A stretch of 64,000 nucleotides of DNA from Ruegeria sp. EL01 (GTDB lineage: Bacteria > Pseudomonadota > Alphaproteobacteria > Rhodobacterales > Rhodobacteraceae), in NCBI RefSeq assembly GCF_900313035.1, contig NZ_OMPS01000014.1, forward strand, positions 1 to 64,000, given 5' to 3'. Under the pieces are notes generated by a model. That model did not search any database. It was not told the DNA's origin and worked only from the letters and a program-made list of their open reading frames with translations. The number at the start of each line of letters is the position of its first letter. The stretch's first letter is position 1. This document shows positions 32,301-40,203 of the stretch, piece after piece. Made by a program: the position numbers and the translations under genes.

Positions 32301-35227
32301 ACGTCAGTCCCCGCAACAAAAGTCCCGATATCGGTCGTCGCTGAACTTGCCGAGACTTTCCGATACAACGGATAGCTCAGAAACCAGTTGGCCTCATCAT
32401 CGCTGAACGATGCGCTCTTGTAGACATTGTCACTTGGGTCAATGTCTTTGCCTTTGCGATCCACAAGGTTGAGGTTGGCAGTCTGTGTCTGGTTGCCGTA
32501 TTTGTCATGGACAAAGCTCTGTCCCAGCGAATGCTTGTAGTCGTTTCCCTGAAAACGGTCACTACGGATCGCCTTGACCTGCACCATCCTGGCCTTAAAT
32601 CCGGTGGTGGTTGATGTTTCGGTCACTGGTTCTTCGTAGTCAAAGAAATCCTCGTGATAAATTTCTCCCGGCGTACAAACAGTGGCGTCTGTCATGCAGC
32701 TCAGCGATTTTTCAGAAGGTCGTCCAATTAGTGGAAACTGCTGATTGTAGGTTAGCGCCGTCGTCCGGCTCATCGAGACATTGGTGTGGGTCGAACTGCC
32801 AAATCCCAGCCAGCCGCGACCCAGATTGCTGGTCGCGCCGTCCTTGTAGAAGTGCTTGACCGGATAAGAGAAATCGCGCCCGGTAATTGCAGCGTTGTTG
32901 GTGCTGGTGTTGTCGGCAACGACATAGAAATGGCCCGTCAGCCGCGCAGCAGATCTGTAGACAGGAAGCGTGCTGTTCTGATTGATCGGACGATAGCGCT
33001 GAAACTTCGCCAAGGCGCCTTCACCTGGTGTTTCACTATAAACCGAAGGGTTCGAGATCGGTTTATAGTTGACTGTGACTTGCCCGCGAGTGCTGCGCGT
33101 CAGCGACGTCATCAAGTCTGGGTATGCACCTGCAACAAGGCCCACCACCACGCCGCTTGCAGTAAAACCCACAAGATCGGTAAGCCCGTCCGCATTCACA
33201 TCAACGGGTAGGCGCGCCACATCCGCCGCCGAACCACCTGACCCGATGCCCAAACGATCCAACGAGGATTGATTCCAGTTGCTCTTTGCAAAGGCGGCCC
33301 CGTTGGACAGCGCAATCTGCACGCTACTGTCACCGATGCCGACAATGTCAGCCAACCCATCCGCGTTCACATCCATCAGCATCCGCGGGGTGGAGCTGTC
33401 CCAGTTGGGCGCGCCAAATTCGTTTGACCAGGTTTCGGGGGGCTCAAAACCTGCCCCATTCGAAAGCCCTACCAGCACCGTTGTAGAGAACCCTACGATA
33501 TCGGTCAGGCCATCGCCATTCACGTCGCTGAACATACGCGGATTGTCTGGACCCCAATCACCATCATTGGCGAAATTCTGGTAGTTTTGTGCCCAGTCTG
33601 TTGTATCGAAGGCGCTGCCGTTCGACAGTGCGACGCTGATGGTTTGCGAGCGCTGATCCATGGCCACCACATCGCTTTTGCCATCACCGTTCATGTCTGC
33701 CAGCAAAAGATTCTCGGCTGCAAAGCCCTGCCGCACGCCAAAATTGGCGTTCCACGTCTTTGGCGCATTAAAGCCACCCGTTTCATTGGCCAGCGCAACG
33801 GTCGCGCCATCGTCCATCCCAACGATATCGACTGCTCCGTCGCCATTCACATCCGCCAAGTATCGCGGTGCACCTTGTGTCCAGCCGGTATTAGCTGAGA
33901 AGTGTGGGAAGACCCCCTGCTGGCGAAGAAATTTCTGTGATTTGGCATCTGCCAGTGCCGTCACCACGCCGTCATTGGAAAAACCCACGATGTCAGCCAA
34001 CCCATCGCCATTAATATCTGACAGATATCGCGGCTGATCAGGTGTCCAGTTGAAACCAGGGCTAAAATCCGAAATCCATACGGTGGGGCTGGCATAGCTG
34101 CCTTGCGTGGCCAATGAGACCTGGGTTCCGTCCTTGAAGCCAACGATATCACTGAGCCCGTCGCCGTTGACATCTGCCATCGTAACCGGATTTTGGGCCC
34201 GATCCCAACCACTGCCCGAGGTAAAGGCAGTGGCGATCCAGATGTTGCCGCCGTCAAATGCGTTGTTCCCGTCAGAATACGCGATAGCCGTGGGCGCAAG
34301 ACCCTCTGCATTTGCTGCGTCCGAGGCAAAACGTTGCACCGTGGTCAAACGACTCCGTCCAGTGGCCGCTGAAATTTCGTAGCTCAAACGATATTGCGCC
34401 ACCAGATCCGGACCCAGAAAAGTCGAGACTTTGGTCAACCGCAGATCTGTTGTGACCTCGGTTCCAGCCAGAAAATGGCGATAGGGATCGGGTCGGGTTT
34501 CGTATTCAAACTTCACGAAACGGTCCGGAGTAGCGGGCCCATCGACATTTGTCCCATATGCGATCTCGACTGGGTAGCTTTGCGACGCTTCCGTACCCTG
34601 ACCGTTTGGGGACTGACTATACCGGATGCTAAGCGTGTTGCCGTTGCGATCCGTGACTTGTGACAAAAGCCATTCACGCGCCGTGGCCCCATCCGCCGTC
34701 GTTGGGCGCGCGTCGGCAGCGCCGCCAAAGATCATATGTGTTCCGTCGGGCCGGATCACTTTGAAACGCTCTGGTCCTGTGCCCGCGCTGCCCGCTGTGG
34801 TGATCTTGCGCCAGGTGTCGATCTCGGTCCGGTAAGTGCTGTTCTCGTCTCCGTTTTCACCCGTCATGACCAGCAACCGCTGCCCGCTCAACGCAAAACG
34901 ATCACTGTTGGTGAACTCAATTGAACCAGCCAAGCCATCTATCGCGATGATTTTCTTTGCACGCGATACTTTGGGAAAGCCCGACATTGACCAACCGACC
35001 CCAAGCAACCCGTTGGGGGCGCTGCTGGAATAGGAGAAATTTAGCTTCGGCTGCTGATCCTGAATACCGGGCGGCACTGGGATCGGGATCTGAAAGCTCG
35101 CCTCGCCAGCAGCGCTGACGGTGAACCGGCCTTTGTTGGAACCAACATGAGTTGTCTCTTGCGCCTGACTTGGCAGGCATTGAATGCCGAGGGCAAACAC
35201 GAGCGAAAAACCAAAAAGTCGGATCAT
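29372..35227 (-). CDS. Giant SpvB / FG-GAP / RHS-repeat exported protein (1951 aa)
   Basis: It has a signal peptide of about 22 residues (LFGFSLVFALGIQCLPSQA). The next part resembles the SpvB/TcaC N-terminus (AAGEASFQIPIPVPPGIQ, LNFSYSSSAPNGLLGVGW). Between about residues 346 and 686 come seven FG-GAP/VCBS blades with calcium-loop cores such as ADVNGDGLSDIVGF. Many RHS/YD repeats follow (YDALGRQLNVTYPGG, YDAYGNAKRATL, YDDAGNLFDLG), then the RHS core GARYYDPRLGRFTRADT at about residue 1800 and FDPSGHAG near 1835. The last 110 residues are a Gly/Ala-rich hydrophobic stretch and a coiled coil, not a known toxin. The ATG overlaps the previous stop (ATGA) and follows AAGGAGC. Confidence 0.85.
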   Translation of the reverse strand: MIRLFGFSLVFALGIQCLPSQAQETTHVGSNKGRFTVSAAGEASFQIPIPVPPGIQDQQPKLNFSYSSSAPNGLLGVGWSMSGFPKVSRAKKIIAIDGLAGSIEFTNSDRFALSGQRLLVMTGENGDENSTYRTEIDTWRKITTAGSAGTGPERFKVIRPDGTHMIFGGAADARPTTADGATAREWLLSQVTDRNGNTLSIRYSQSPNGQGTEASQSYPVEIAYGTNVDGPATPDRFVKFEYETRPDPYRHFLAGTEVTTDLRLTKVSTFLGPDLVAQYRLSYEISAATGRSRLTTVQRFASDAANAEGLAPTAIAYSDGNNAFDGGNIWIATAFTSGSGWDRAQNPVTMADVNGDGLSDIVGFKDGTQVSLATQGSYASPTVWISDFSPGFNWTPDQPRYLSDINGDGLADIVGFSNDGVVTALADAKSQKFLRQQGVFPHFSANTGWTQGAPRYLADVNGDGAVDIVGMDDGATVALANETGGFNAPKTWNANFGVRQGFAAENLLLADMNGDGKSDVVAMDQRSQTISVALSNGSAFDTTDWAQNYQNFANDGDWGPDNPRMFSDVNGDGLTDIVGFSTTVLVGLSNGAGFEPPETWSNEFGAPNWDSSTPRMLMDVNADGLADIVGIGDSSVQIALSNGAAFAKSNWNQSSLDRLGIGSGGSAADVARLPVDVNADGLTDLVGFTASGVVVGLVAGAYPDLMTSLTRSTRGQVTVNYKPISNPSVYSETPGEGALAKFQRYRPINQNSTLPVYRSAARLTGHFYVVADNTSTNNAAITGRDFSYPVKHFYKDGATSNLGRGWLGFGSSTHTNVSMSRTTALTYNQQFPLIGRPSEKSLSCMTDATVCTPGEIYHEDFFDYEEPVTETSTTTGFKARMVQVKAIRSDRFQGNDYKHSLGQSFVHDKYGNQTQTANLNLVDRKGKDIDPSDNVYKSASFSDDEANWFLSYPLYRKVSASSATTDIGTFVAGTDVSLKQYSYGPEMNLIGANVWDQQNGVFVGDGYSFDAFGNRLSHTASNGAVTNFTVEDTWNTYEIGQTMPANADGERLTELYGFDARFGKRSIRVDSNGNVDTVCYDDFGRRATLQGPLPADADQALTAASCVGSFVVQPSAVPSQKLVNLVTFAHAWENGIATVRRTTLQDWALADGNPQTLLNVTYYDGMDRDYRRVTQAEDGSLTRVVKDETFNAMHDVVESLLPHFTTDSAPASISQSFDPLDRSIGNTAPWTSGGATKTVLAKIVHTVTDTGEQSARTEAAGTPYEVLVTQDQSYFNNDARSVTVTVQDVGQGGTALHTQLNRDLTGRITVLNPPGATGSQAIVPTCASAPDGAGPNTDIRAYYAYDSLNRVCAKRLPALGTIQYAFGTDGFLSSKKTNTGPTSYGYDALGRQLNVTYPGGPNVALTYDNPQAGENGRGRLTSAKVSGQAQDVTRSFGYDAYGNAKRATLAVGGQAALDVVTRFDPVGRPVHQTLPDNTIFEWGFAYGNLISQKVNGTQKIGAADFTAFGQPQTMSFGNGVETQQTYGAAFHMQSIKTGLGPTTIFAEKYARDPFGFVLSVTGASAKWSSYSRTMSYESQRLVTASDSRITQAQSLAYDDAGNLFDLGPLKTTPEGFQLGANSTYDGAPLAATYDLSGNLTDLGSQALSFSGQYDGRDRLIETTVTAGTSRYAYDHTGQRVWRQGADGTEYIYVTPGYVAKDGTTGSQAQVTVHGPMGPAWMGTFTGGAVQSETWLHSDERRSVVFDTDAKGTAGAFYLYDAYGAVDANGSTGTPTFGFLGQRLDADTGLNVYGARYYDPRLGRFTRADTQYGASPDRPDAANRYAFLLNNPQFGFDPSGHAGASCALPVTVGTIGGIGGLGAGGANIYLGVSSGNTVQAAAVGGGAAAAGLASIAGAAIACVRNVQLQGQLRRIGRLERRFDQMDNRMDDAELRADNMQDETTRLIDHVCQ

Positions 35228-36513
35228 GTCTTAGCTCCTTGAAAGGCTTCGATTACAAAAACGTTTGGACCAGGGCGCGTGCGTCCGGGGCGGCCCCGTC
35301 GGCCGTTGGCCCCAGAAGCACTGCTAGGACCAGTTGCGCCCGATGCGCCGCCATTGCCTCCGCGACCACCAACACCTGGATTGCCAGGCCGACCATCGAG
35401 AGCGGTCACATGCACATCATTGGGTTTGGGGGTTTCAACAAAGATATGGCTGCCCAGCCCGGCGTGACCTGCCGGTCCACCGTCACCACCCCGGCCACCT
35501 CGGCCACCTTTGCCGGGCGTCCCGTCGGCCAGAGGTGGCGTCAAAAACAAATGACCACGACCGGGCGTTCCGCCTGTGCCGCCGTCGCCACCGCGGCCGC
35601 CATCTCCGCCACATCCGCCATCTCCGGCGCGGGCGTCGATTTCCAGTGATCCCCCCCTGTCCGTCCAGTCACGGACCAGAATTTCTGCAGATTTGCACAT
35701 GCCACCTGGGCGGCCTCGGGTCCCTGCCCCGCCGGGTCTTCCGTCTCCGCCAGACTGACCATCGCGGTCCTCTGATGCGGGAATGGATCTAGGCACCGGT
35801 CCAAGAACACTGGAAGCCACGCACACAGATTGCCCCGCCTTGCCGTCAGCCCCTGCGAGGCCGTCCGCACCGCGCGCGCCGTCAAAACCTCCCATCGGGC
35901 CTCGATCAACCGGGGTCAACGTAGGACCAAGAGAAATTCGCCCCCCACCGCATCCAAGGTTTTGGACAACCAGCGAAAGCACATTGCCATTCACTCGGAT
36001 CTCGGCACCTGCTTCAATTTCTAGCTGTCCGATATTGCACAGCACATAAATCTCTTCCCGATCGCCCAGATCCCAATCCTCGGGACATGAGGTCCGGTCA
36101 AATGACTCACCAGCCCGTAGAACCAATTTAGGGATCGAGTAGACCACCATTGCGGCCGGAAAATGCGGCTGCATGCGGGTCAGATCACGCGTTTCAACGG
36201 GGCACGCAGCGAAACAATATGCCTCGCCGCGATCATGCACCCCTTGCCAAAGTCGCGATCTGTAAGCCAGCCTTGGCATCATGCGCCGCCTGAGTGCCTG
36301 CGTCTCGGGTCCAGCATGGCGCAACAGTGCGGCAAGGCTTTCCACATCTGGCACGTACAGATAGTCGATCTGCGCCCGCCCTTCAGCAAGCGCGCGCAGA
36401 TTTTGGCCCGCGGTCCACGCAATCCGCTCGAACTCGCCACGTGGTTTGGTCCCTAACGGCACCGTCCAATCACGCGCGTTTCCGGCGGCTGATGTCACAT
36501 GGTCACGGGCCAT
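35224..36513 (-). CDS. Glycine-rich repeat protein 2 with WDLG beta module
   Basis: The protein has 429 residues and no recognised family. Residues 1-110 are a mixed soluble segment (MARDHVTSAAGNARDWTVPL...). A beta-rich module follows, with EDWDLGDREEIYVLCNIGQL and VNGNVLSLVVQNLG. The second half is dense in GG-x-GG-x repeats (GDGGCGGDGGRGGDGGTGG), PGRS-like rather than strict collagen triplets. There is no clear signal peptide. ATG 36513 is five bases after the stop of the previous gene; the open frame runs further upstream only because it shadows that glycine-rich gene. It shares the WDLG module with that neighbour, so the two are probably paralogous partners. Confidence 0.75.
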   Translation of the reverse strand: MARDHVTSAAGNARDWTVPLGTKPRGEFERIAWTAGQNLRALAEGRAQIDYLYVPDVESLAALLRHAGPETQALRRRMMPRLAYRSRLWQGVHDRGEAYCFAACPVETRDLTRMQPHFPAAMVVYSIPKLVLRAGESFDRTSCPEDWDLGDREEIYVLCNIGQLEIEAGAEIRVNGNVLSLVVQNLGCGGGRISLGPTLTPVDRGPMGGFDGARGADGLAGADGKAGQSVCVASSVLGPVPRSIPASEDRDGQSGGDGRPGGAGTRGRPGGMCKSAEILVRDWTDRGGSLEIDARAGDGGCGGDGGRGGDGGTGGTPGRGHLFLTPPLADGTPGKGGRGGRGGDGGPAGHAGLGSHIFVETPKPNDVHVTALDGRPGNPGVGGRGGNGGASGATGPSSASGANGRRGRPGRTRPGPNVFVIEAFQGAKT

Positions 36514-36518
36514 TGTGT

Positions 36519-37730
36519 TCAGTTCGACATCACATTGACCGAGATCGGGCCCGGCTGGCCAGTAAGCTTGCCCGAAGTGCCGTTGTCGCCATTGGCGCCA
36601 TGAGAACCGGGCGTACCCTGCTTGCCGCCAGAGCGATGCTTGCCACTGCCTGTGCCGCCGGCGCCCGCGGAACCGCCTGTGCCTCCGGCCCCGTAAGCAC
36701 CGCCAGCACCCGCATTCGCGATCTGTGGGCTCGGGACGATCACGCTCTTGTCGGTGCCCTGACCCAGCAAAACGTTGATGGGCTGTCCGTTGACCGCGTT
36801 CCCACCTTGGCCGCCTGAACCGCCGGTGCCCCCGTTGCCCCCGTTGCCACCATTCGCACTGTCTGTACCTTCGCAGCCAGACGAACACCCGTCGCCCCCC
36901 TTGCCGCCGTCGCCGCCGCGCCCGCCGACGCCGCCTGCGCCACCGACACCGCCTGCGCCCGATTGCGTAGCGACAACGATGGGGCTGCCGGAGACGGCGT
37001 GGAACGTAAAGCTCGCGGGTTGGTTGGTCAGACCATCGCCACCTTGTTGTCCATCACCACCATTTCCCCCGGATTGACCCTGACCACCGACGGTCGGTGT
37101 GCGCGCTCCGGTGCAGATGCCCGGGCTGGGGGTGCCGGCGTTGGTGCCCTTCGCTCCATTGGTTCCGGCCGTTCCTGCTCCGCCTGCTGGTCCATTGCCC
37201 CCCGCGATACCAAACACACCGATCGTATAGGGCGCGCCGGACCCGCCCGTCGCGTTGTTGACGACCTTTTGGCAGGTCATGGTCACTGCGGTCGCGGTCG
37301 CCTTGATCGACCCGCCCGGATTGATCGTAAGGGTCTCGATGTTGTAGACCACCGGCGGACCATGTGTGCCCAGATCCCATTCGGAATCGATGGTCTTATC
37401 TTTCGCTGAGGTCAATTGAACCGTAAGTGGAAAAGCCGATTGCAACATCTGAACATCATCGGCCGCTAATTTGTGGGATCCAAAAACTGCTGCCGCCGCG
37501 CGGGTGTGCAGGTGATTAATATCTGCCGATGTATCGGCAAGGGCAGCACTGCTGGCCTTTTCGAAACCGGCCATATGCGCCTTGCGCCCTTTATCGGTGC
37601 CATGCCCATCCATCAAGGCGCGCAATTCGCCAATTGAATTAACCGTCACTTTCGAGCTGACCTCATCCCCATTCTCGAGAGCTTTCGCATTATGTCCGAA
37701 GCTTTTTGCTTTTTTTTGAAATATCGACAT
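36519..37730 (-). CDS. Glycine-rich repeat protein 1 with WDLG beta module
   Basis: The protein has 403 residues and no recognised family. The N-terminus (MSIFQKKAKSFGHNAKALEN) is polar and helical without a signal peptide. At about residue 115 comes the module TIDSEWDLGTHGPPVVYNIE with TLTINPGGSIKATATAVTMT, similar to the same region of the next gene. The rest is GG-x-rich (GGDGGKGGDG, NGGNGGNGGTGGSGGQGG) with a few Cys in CSSGCEG. ATG 37730 follows TTTGGAGG at a good distance. Secretion would need a non-Sec route or a C-terminal signal. A structural or surface-coating role is likely but unproven. Confidence 0.78.
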   Translation of the reverse strand: MSIFQKKAKSFGHNAKALENGDEVSSKVTVNSIGELRALMDGHGTDKGRKAHMAGFEKASSAALADTSADINHLHTRAAAAVFGSHKLAADDVQMLQSAFPLTVQLTSAKDKTIDSEWDLGTHGPPVVYNIETLTINPGGSIKATATAVTMTCQKVVNNATGGSGAPYTIGVFGIAGGNGPAGGAGTAGTNGAKGTNAGTPSPGICTGARTPTVGGQGQSGGNGGDGQQGGDGLTNQPASFTFHAVSGSPIVVATQSGAGGVGGAGGVGGRGGDGGKGGDGCSSGCEGTDSANGGNGGNGGTGGSGGQGGNAVNGQPINVLLGQGTDKSVIVPSPQIANAGAGGAYGAGGTGGSAGAGGTGSGKHRSGGKQGTPGSHGANGDNGTSGKLTGQPGPISVNVMSN

Positions 37731-37785
37731 ATTTTCCTCCAAATGTCATTCTCTTGATAATTAGCATCCCCTAGTTTTCGTGATG

Positions 37786-39447
37786 TCATGACTGACCGAA
37801 TATCTTGGCTGTCCAAGGAAACAAAAACGTCTCTGTCGGGTCGAGTTCATCCCGTATTGTTTTGAATTTGCTGAGATTGGAGCCGTAGAGTTCGGGAAGC
37901 CGATCATAGACACCCTCAGGTTCCAGAAGTTGCCACTCCTTGGCCCAGTGTGGCCTCCCGCCAAGATCCAACCAGGTTTTCCCCACTTCACGGCAAAACG
38001 CCGCCCAGGTTGACATATAATTGTCGTACCATGACTCTCCCGGTGCATCTGGCGTCGGTGCACCCGACACGAATTCGATCCAACAGGTATGCACGTCCGA
38101 CCCTTCGGGTTGATAAGCCGGGCTCAGAAGCGACTGGCTATTTTTTGTGAAACGCGCGTGCAGGGTCACGTTCACAGGAAAGCGCTGATAGTATTCTTCT
38201 TTGGTGCGCGCCCAGTCGACAATGGCGTCGACAGCAGCGTACCATGCTTTCGAAATGGTCTCGTAAAATGGATCTGTTTCGGCATCCATCGGGACTGCCA
38301 TCGACAGATCCAGCACCGGAAAAGCCGATTTCTGATAGTGAAAGAAACGTGTCGCCGGAGCCACAAAATTCGCTGCAGCAGACTTGTACGCCGCGTGGTT
38401 CGACGACCATAACAGCCCTTCAGCCAAGCCATAGTCGATAACGCCGCCGGACAGCTTCTTGGCGACTTCGGTATACGCCCAACTGCCAAATTTCGATGCC
38501 AGCGCATCCCATCCTTGCGACGGCACATTCTTCGGTGGCGCGGGCGCGCCATCCACGTTGGGAACGACATTCCCGGTTTTCACCCAAACCCGGGTATCTT
38601 CCATATCGGGCACCATGCGCAGATCACTCAAATCCAGCGCATTGGCGGGGTTTTCAAGCTTTGTAGCATTAAATGGAAACCAGAAAAGCTCAACGTAATC
38701 ATTGTTTTCAACCAGATTTTTCAACGGGTGGTCTGACGGTGACGGCGTGCGGCTGACAACCTGTGGCATAGGCTGTTTGACGTCGTCGATGCCGTGAATG
38801 CTATAAAGCGCGACCGCACGAAAGGTTATCCGTGCGATGGCTCCGATCGTGCCGAGATGGACGCGAACGGCAGCCATCTCCTCGGCATATGCCGCCGTAA
38901 ATTTTCGCAGCGCCGCTTTGCCGTTTTTATCAACCACGACGATTTCGATGGCTTCGACAAGATCCGGAACAGTCGGTTGTTCCCAACCGGTTCCGTGACA
39001 CCCTGCGGACACGAACCCCCCCAGCTGCAGCTCGGTCGGAATCACCCCGTTCGTGGTCAGTGCCACCAATGGCGGCGGCGCTGGCGCGTCGGGCCAGTTG
39101 CCCATGGTCGCGGCTTCGAGGTCACCCATTGTGGCGCCAGGCTCTGCATGAACGAGATACCCTCCGTGGCCGTCTTCCTCTTTGGTGATCGCCTTCATCT
39201 GCGACACGTCGATCATCACAAATTCCGAGCCCGGCAGCGAACCACCATCCGGCTCCTTGTCGGACATGACCAGCGGATACCACGAATGGTGACCGCCCGT
39301 GACGCGGATCTTTTTCTCGCTATCGACTGCGGCTTGTACAGCTGAAACAAGAGCGTCTGCAGACGCCACTTGCACGAATTGGTCGGGATGAGCGGTCAAG
39401 GTCTGGGACGAGTTTTTCCAGACCGGCGGATGCATCTCCGTGGCCAT
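37786..39447 (-). CDS. FAD-linked oxidase of the aldonolactone oxidase type
   Basis: The protein (553 aa) belongs to the vanillyl-alcohol-oxidase flavoprotein superfamily, near L-gulonolactone / D-arabinonolactone oxidases. The FAD-binding domain shows RVTGGHHSWYPL at about residue 48, LVHAEPGATMGDLEAA and LQLGGFVSAGCHGTGWEQP. The C-terminal oxidase domain ends with LGGRPHWAKEW and LDPTETFLFPW, as in sugar-lactone oxidases. ATG 39447 follows TGGAGAG. Such enzymes use oxygen or a cytochrome and can make hydrogen peroxide. Its place in a run of surface-type proteins is unexpected; it may oxidise a sugar or crosslink matrix components (inference). Confidence 0.85.
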   Translation of the reverse strand: MATEMHPPVWKNSSQTLTAHPDQFVQVASADALVSAVQAAVDSEKKIRVTGGHHSWYPLVMSDKEPDGGSLPGSEFVMIDVSQMKAITKEEDGHGGYLVHAEPGATMGDLEAATMGNWPDAPAPPPLVALTTNGVIPTELQLGGFVSAGCHGTGWEQPTVPDLVEAIEIVVVDKNGKAALRKFTAAYAEEMAAVRVHLGTIGAIARITFRAVALYSIHGIDDVKQPMPQVVSRTPSPSDHPLKNLVENNDYVELFWFPFNATKLENPANALDLSDLRMVPDMEDTRVWVKTGNVVPNVDGAPAPPKNVPSQGWDALASKFGSWAYTEVAKKLSGGVIDYGLAEGLLWSSNHAAYKSAAANFVAPATRFFHYQKSAFPVLDLSMAVPMDAETDPFYETISKAWYAAVDAIVDWARTKEEYYQRFPVNVTLHARFTKNSQSLLSPAYQPEGSDVHTCWIEFVSGAPTPDAPGESWYDNYMSTWAAFCREVGKTWLDLGGRPHWAKEWQLLEPEGVYDRLPELYGSNLSKFKTIRDELDPTETFLFPWTAKIFGQS

Positions 39448-39480
39448 GTGGCTCTCCACTATTTAGATAGATGTTTTTGT

Positions 39481-39759
39481 TTACTTCGCCCGGCAGGCGT
39501 TTATCGACTCGCTAATGCCGTTGAAGATCTGATCATCACTCACGATGAAAGGCTTTTTCTTTATCGTGTAGACGATGGCCTCTGCTTTTGGATCAAGGTC
39601 GAAACCAACAACAACATCCCCTACGATAGTCGAGGTTGTGGCAGTGCCAGAATCGCCTTGAGCAGGTTGGTACACAGTACCATGTTCTGACTTGCTCGTC
39701 TTTTTAACGCACTCAAAAATTGTATTGGTAACACCATGGAAAGTTTTACTGGCAGACAT
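39481..39759 (-). CDS. Small hypothetical protein (92 aa), first gene of the surface cluster
   Basis: Not recognised. A soluble polar protein (MSASKTFHGVTNTIFECVKK to FNGISESINACRAK) with two Cys and a predicted beta-rich centre (STIVGDVVVGFDLDPKAEAI). There is no signal peptide. A strong GGAGG lies nine bases before ATG 39759. It begins the run of six same-strand genes, 33 bases ahead of the flavin oxidase. Its upstream region is AT-rich and probably holds the promoter. Confidence 0.72.
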   Translation of the reverse strand: MSASKTFHGVTNTIFECVKKTSKSEHGTVYQPAQGDSGTATTSTIVGDVVVGFDLDPKAEAIVYTIKKKPFIVSDDQIFNGISESINACRAK

Positions 39760-40203
39760 AAACTGTCCTCCAAGAAATTGAGAGAAACTTTAGTGAAAAA
39801 AAATTATAATAATACCTACAACCACAGATGTTTAACATTTTTTCGATTCGCGGCAAGGTAATTTTAAATTAATTCCTCAACCTCTTGATAAAGATTAAAA
39901 CAATTTCGTATTTGCTATTGAATTTTGACATCCCGGATCGGCTTTGTCGCACAATTCAGGCTGAGAGCTGTATTTCAGCAAGCGCGCGATACAAGATGGG
40001 ACGCGCGAAAAACGTGTGCCACGCTCTGGTCTATCATCCTGAGCGTCGCGCGCGCGCCCTTGGGCTTCCAGCATTGGAAGCGGCACCACGTGTGGAGCTG
40101 ATCGAGAACCACCGGGAGTTATCAAAACTGGGGTTAGTGATCGCAGTCACTGGCATCCACGTGGGGTCCGATCAATCCACGGAGCTTGTTTTGTGCAAAC
40201 CGA
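39760..40203. promoter_or_regulatory. AT-rich leader of the surface cluster with a possible IS end
   Basis: The part 39780-39900 is very AT-rich. On the minus strand it includes TATAAT near 39805, a fair -10 box for the surface cluster, though no convincing -35 is seen. GGCTTTGTCGCAC at 39940-39952 resembles the terminal repeat of some IS5-type elements. A 113-codon plus-strand frame (39885-40226) has no ribosome site and no motif. Confidence 0.4.

Noticed and set aside
36514..36888. N-terminal extension of glycine-rich protein 2
   Set aside because: The extra 125 codons (Arg/Trp/Gln-rich) only mirror the repeat region of the previous gene in another frame. The ATG at 36513 sits right after the previous stop.
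36519..37300. Collagen-like triple helix in the glycine-rich proteins
   Set aside because: The repeats are mostly GG-x-GG-x with few prolines, not regular Gly-x-y triplets, so PGRS-like is the safer description.
35279..37409. Proline-rich plus-strand frames opposite the glycine-rich genes
   Set aside because: Pro-rich text is what GG-x codons give on the other strand. No ribosome sites or motifs.
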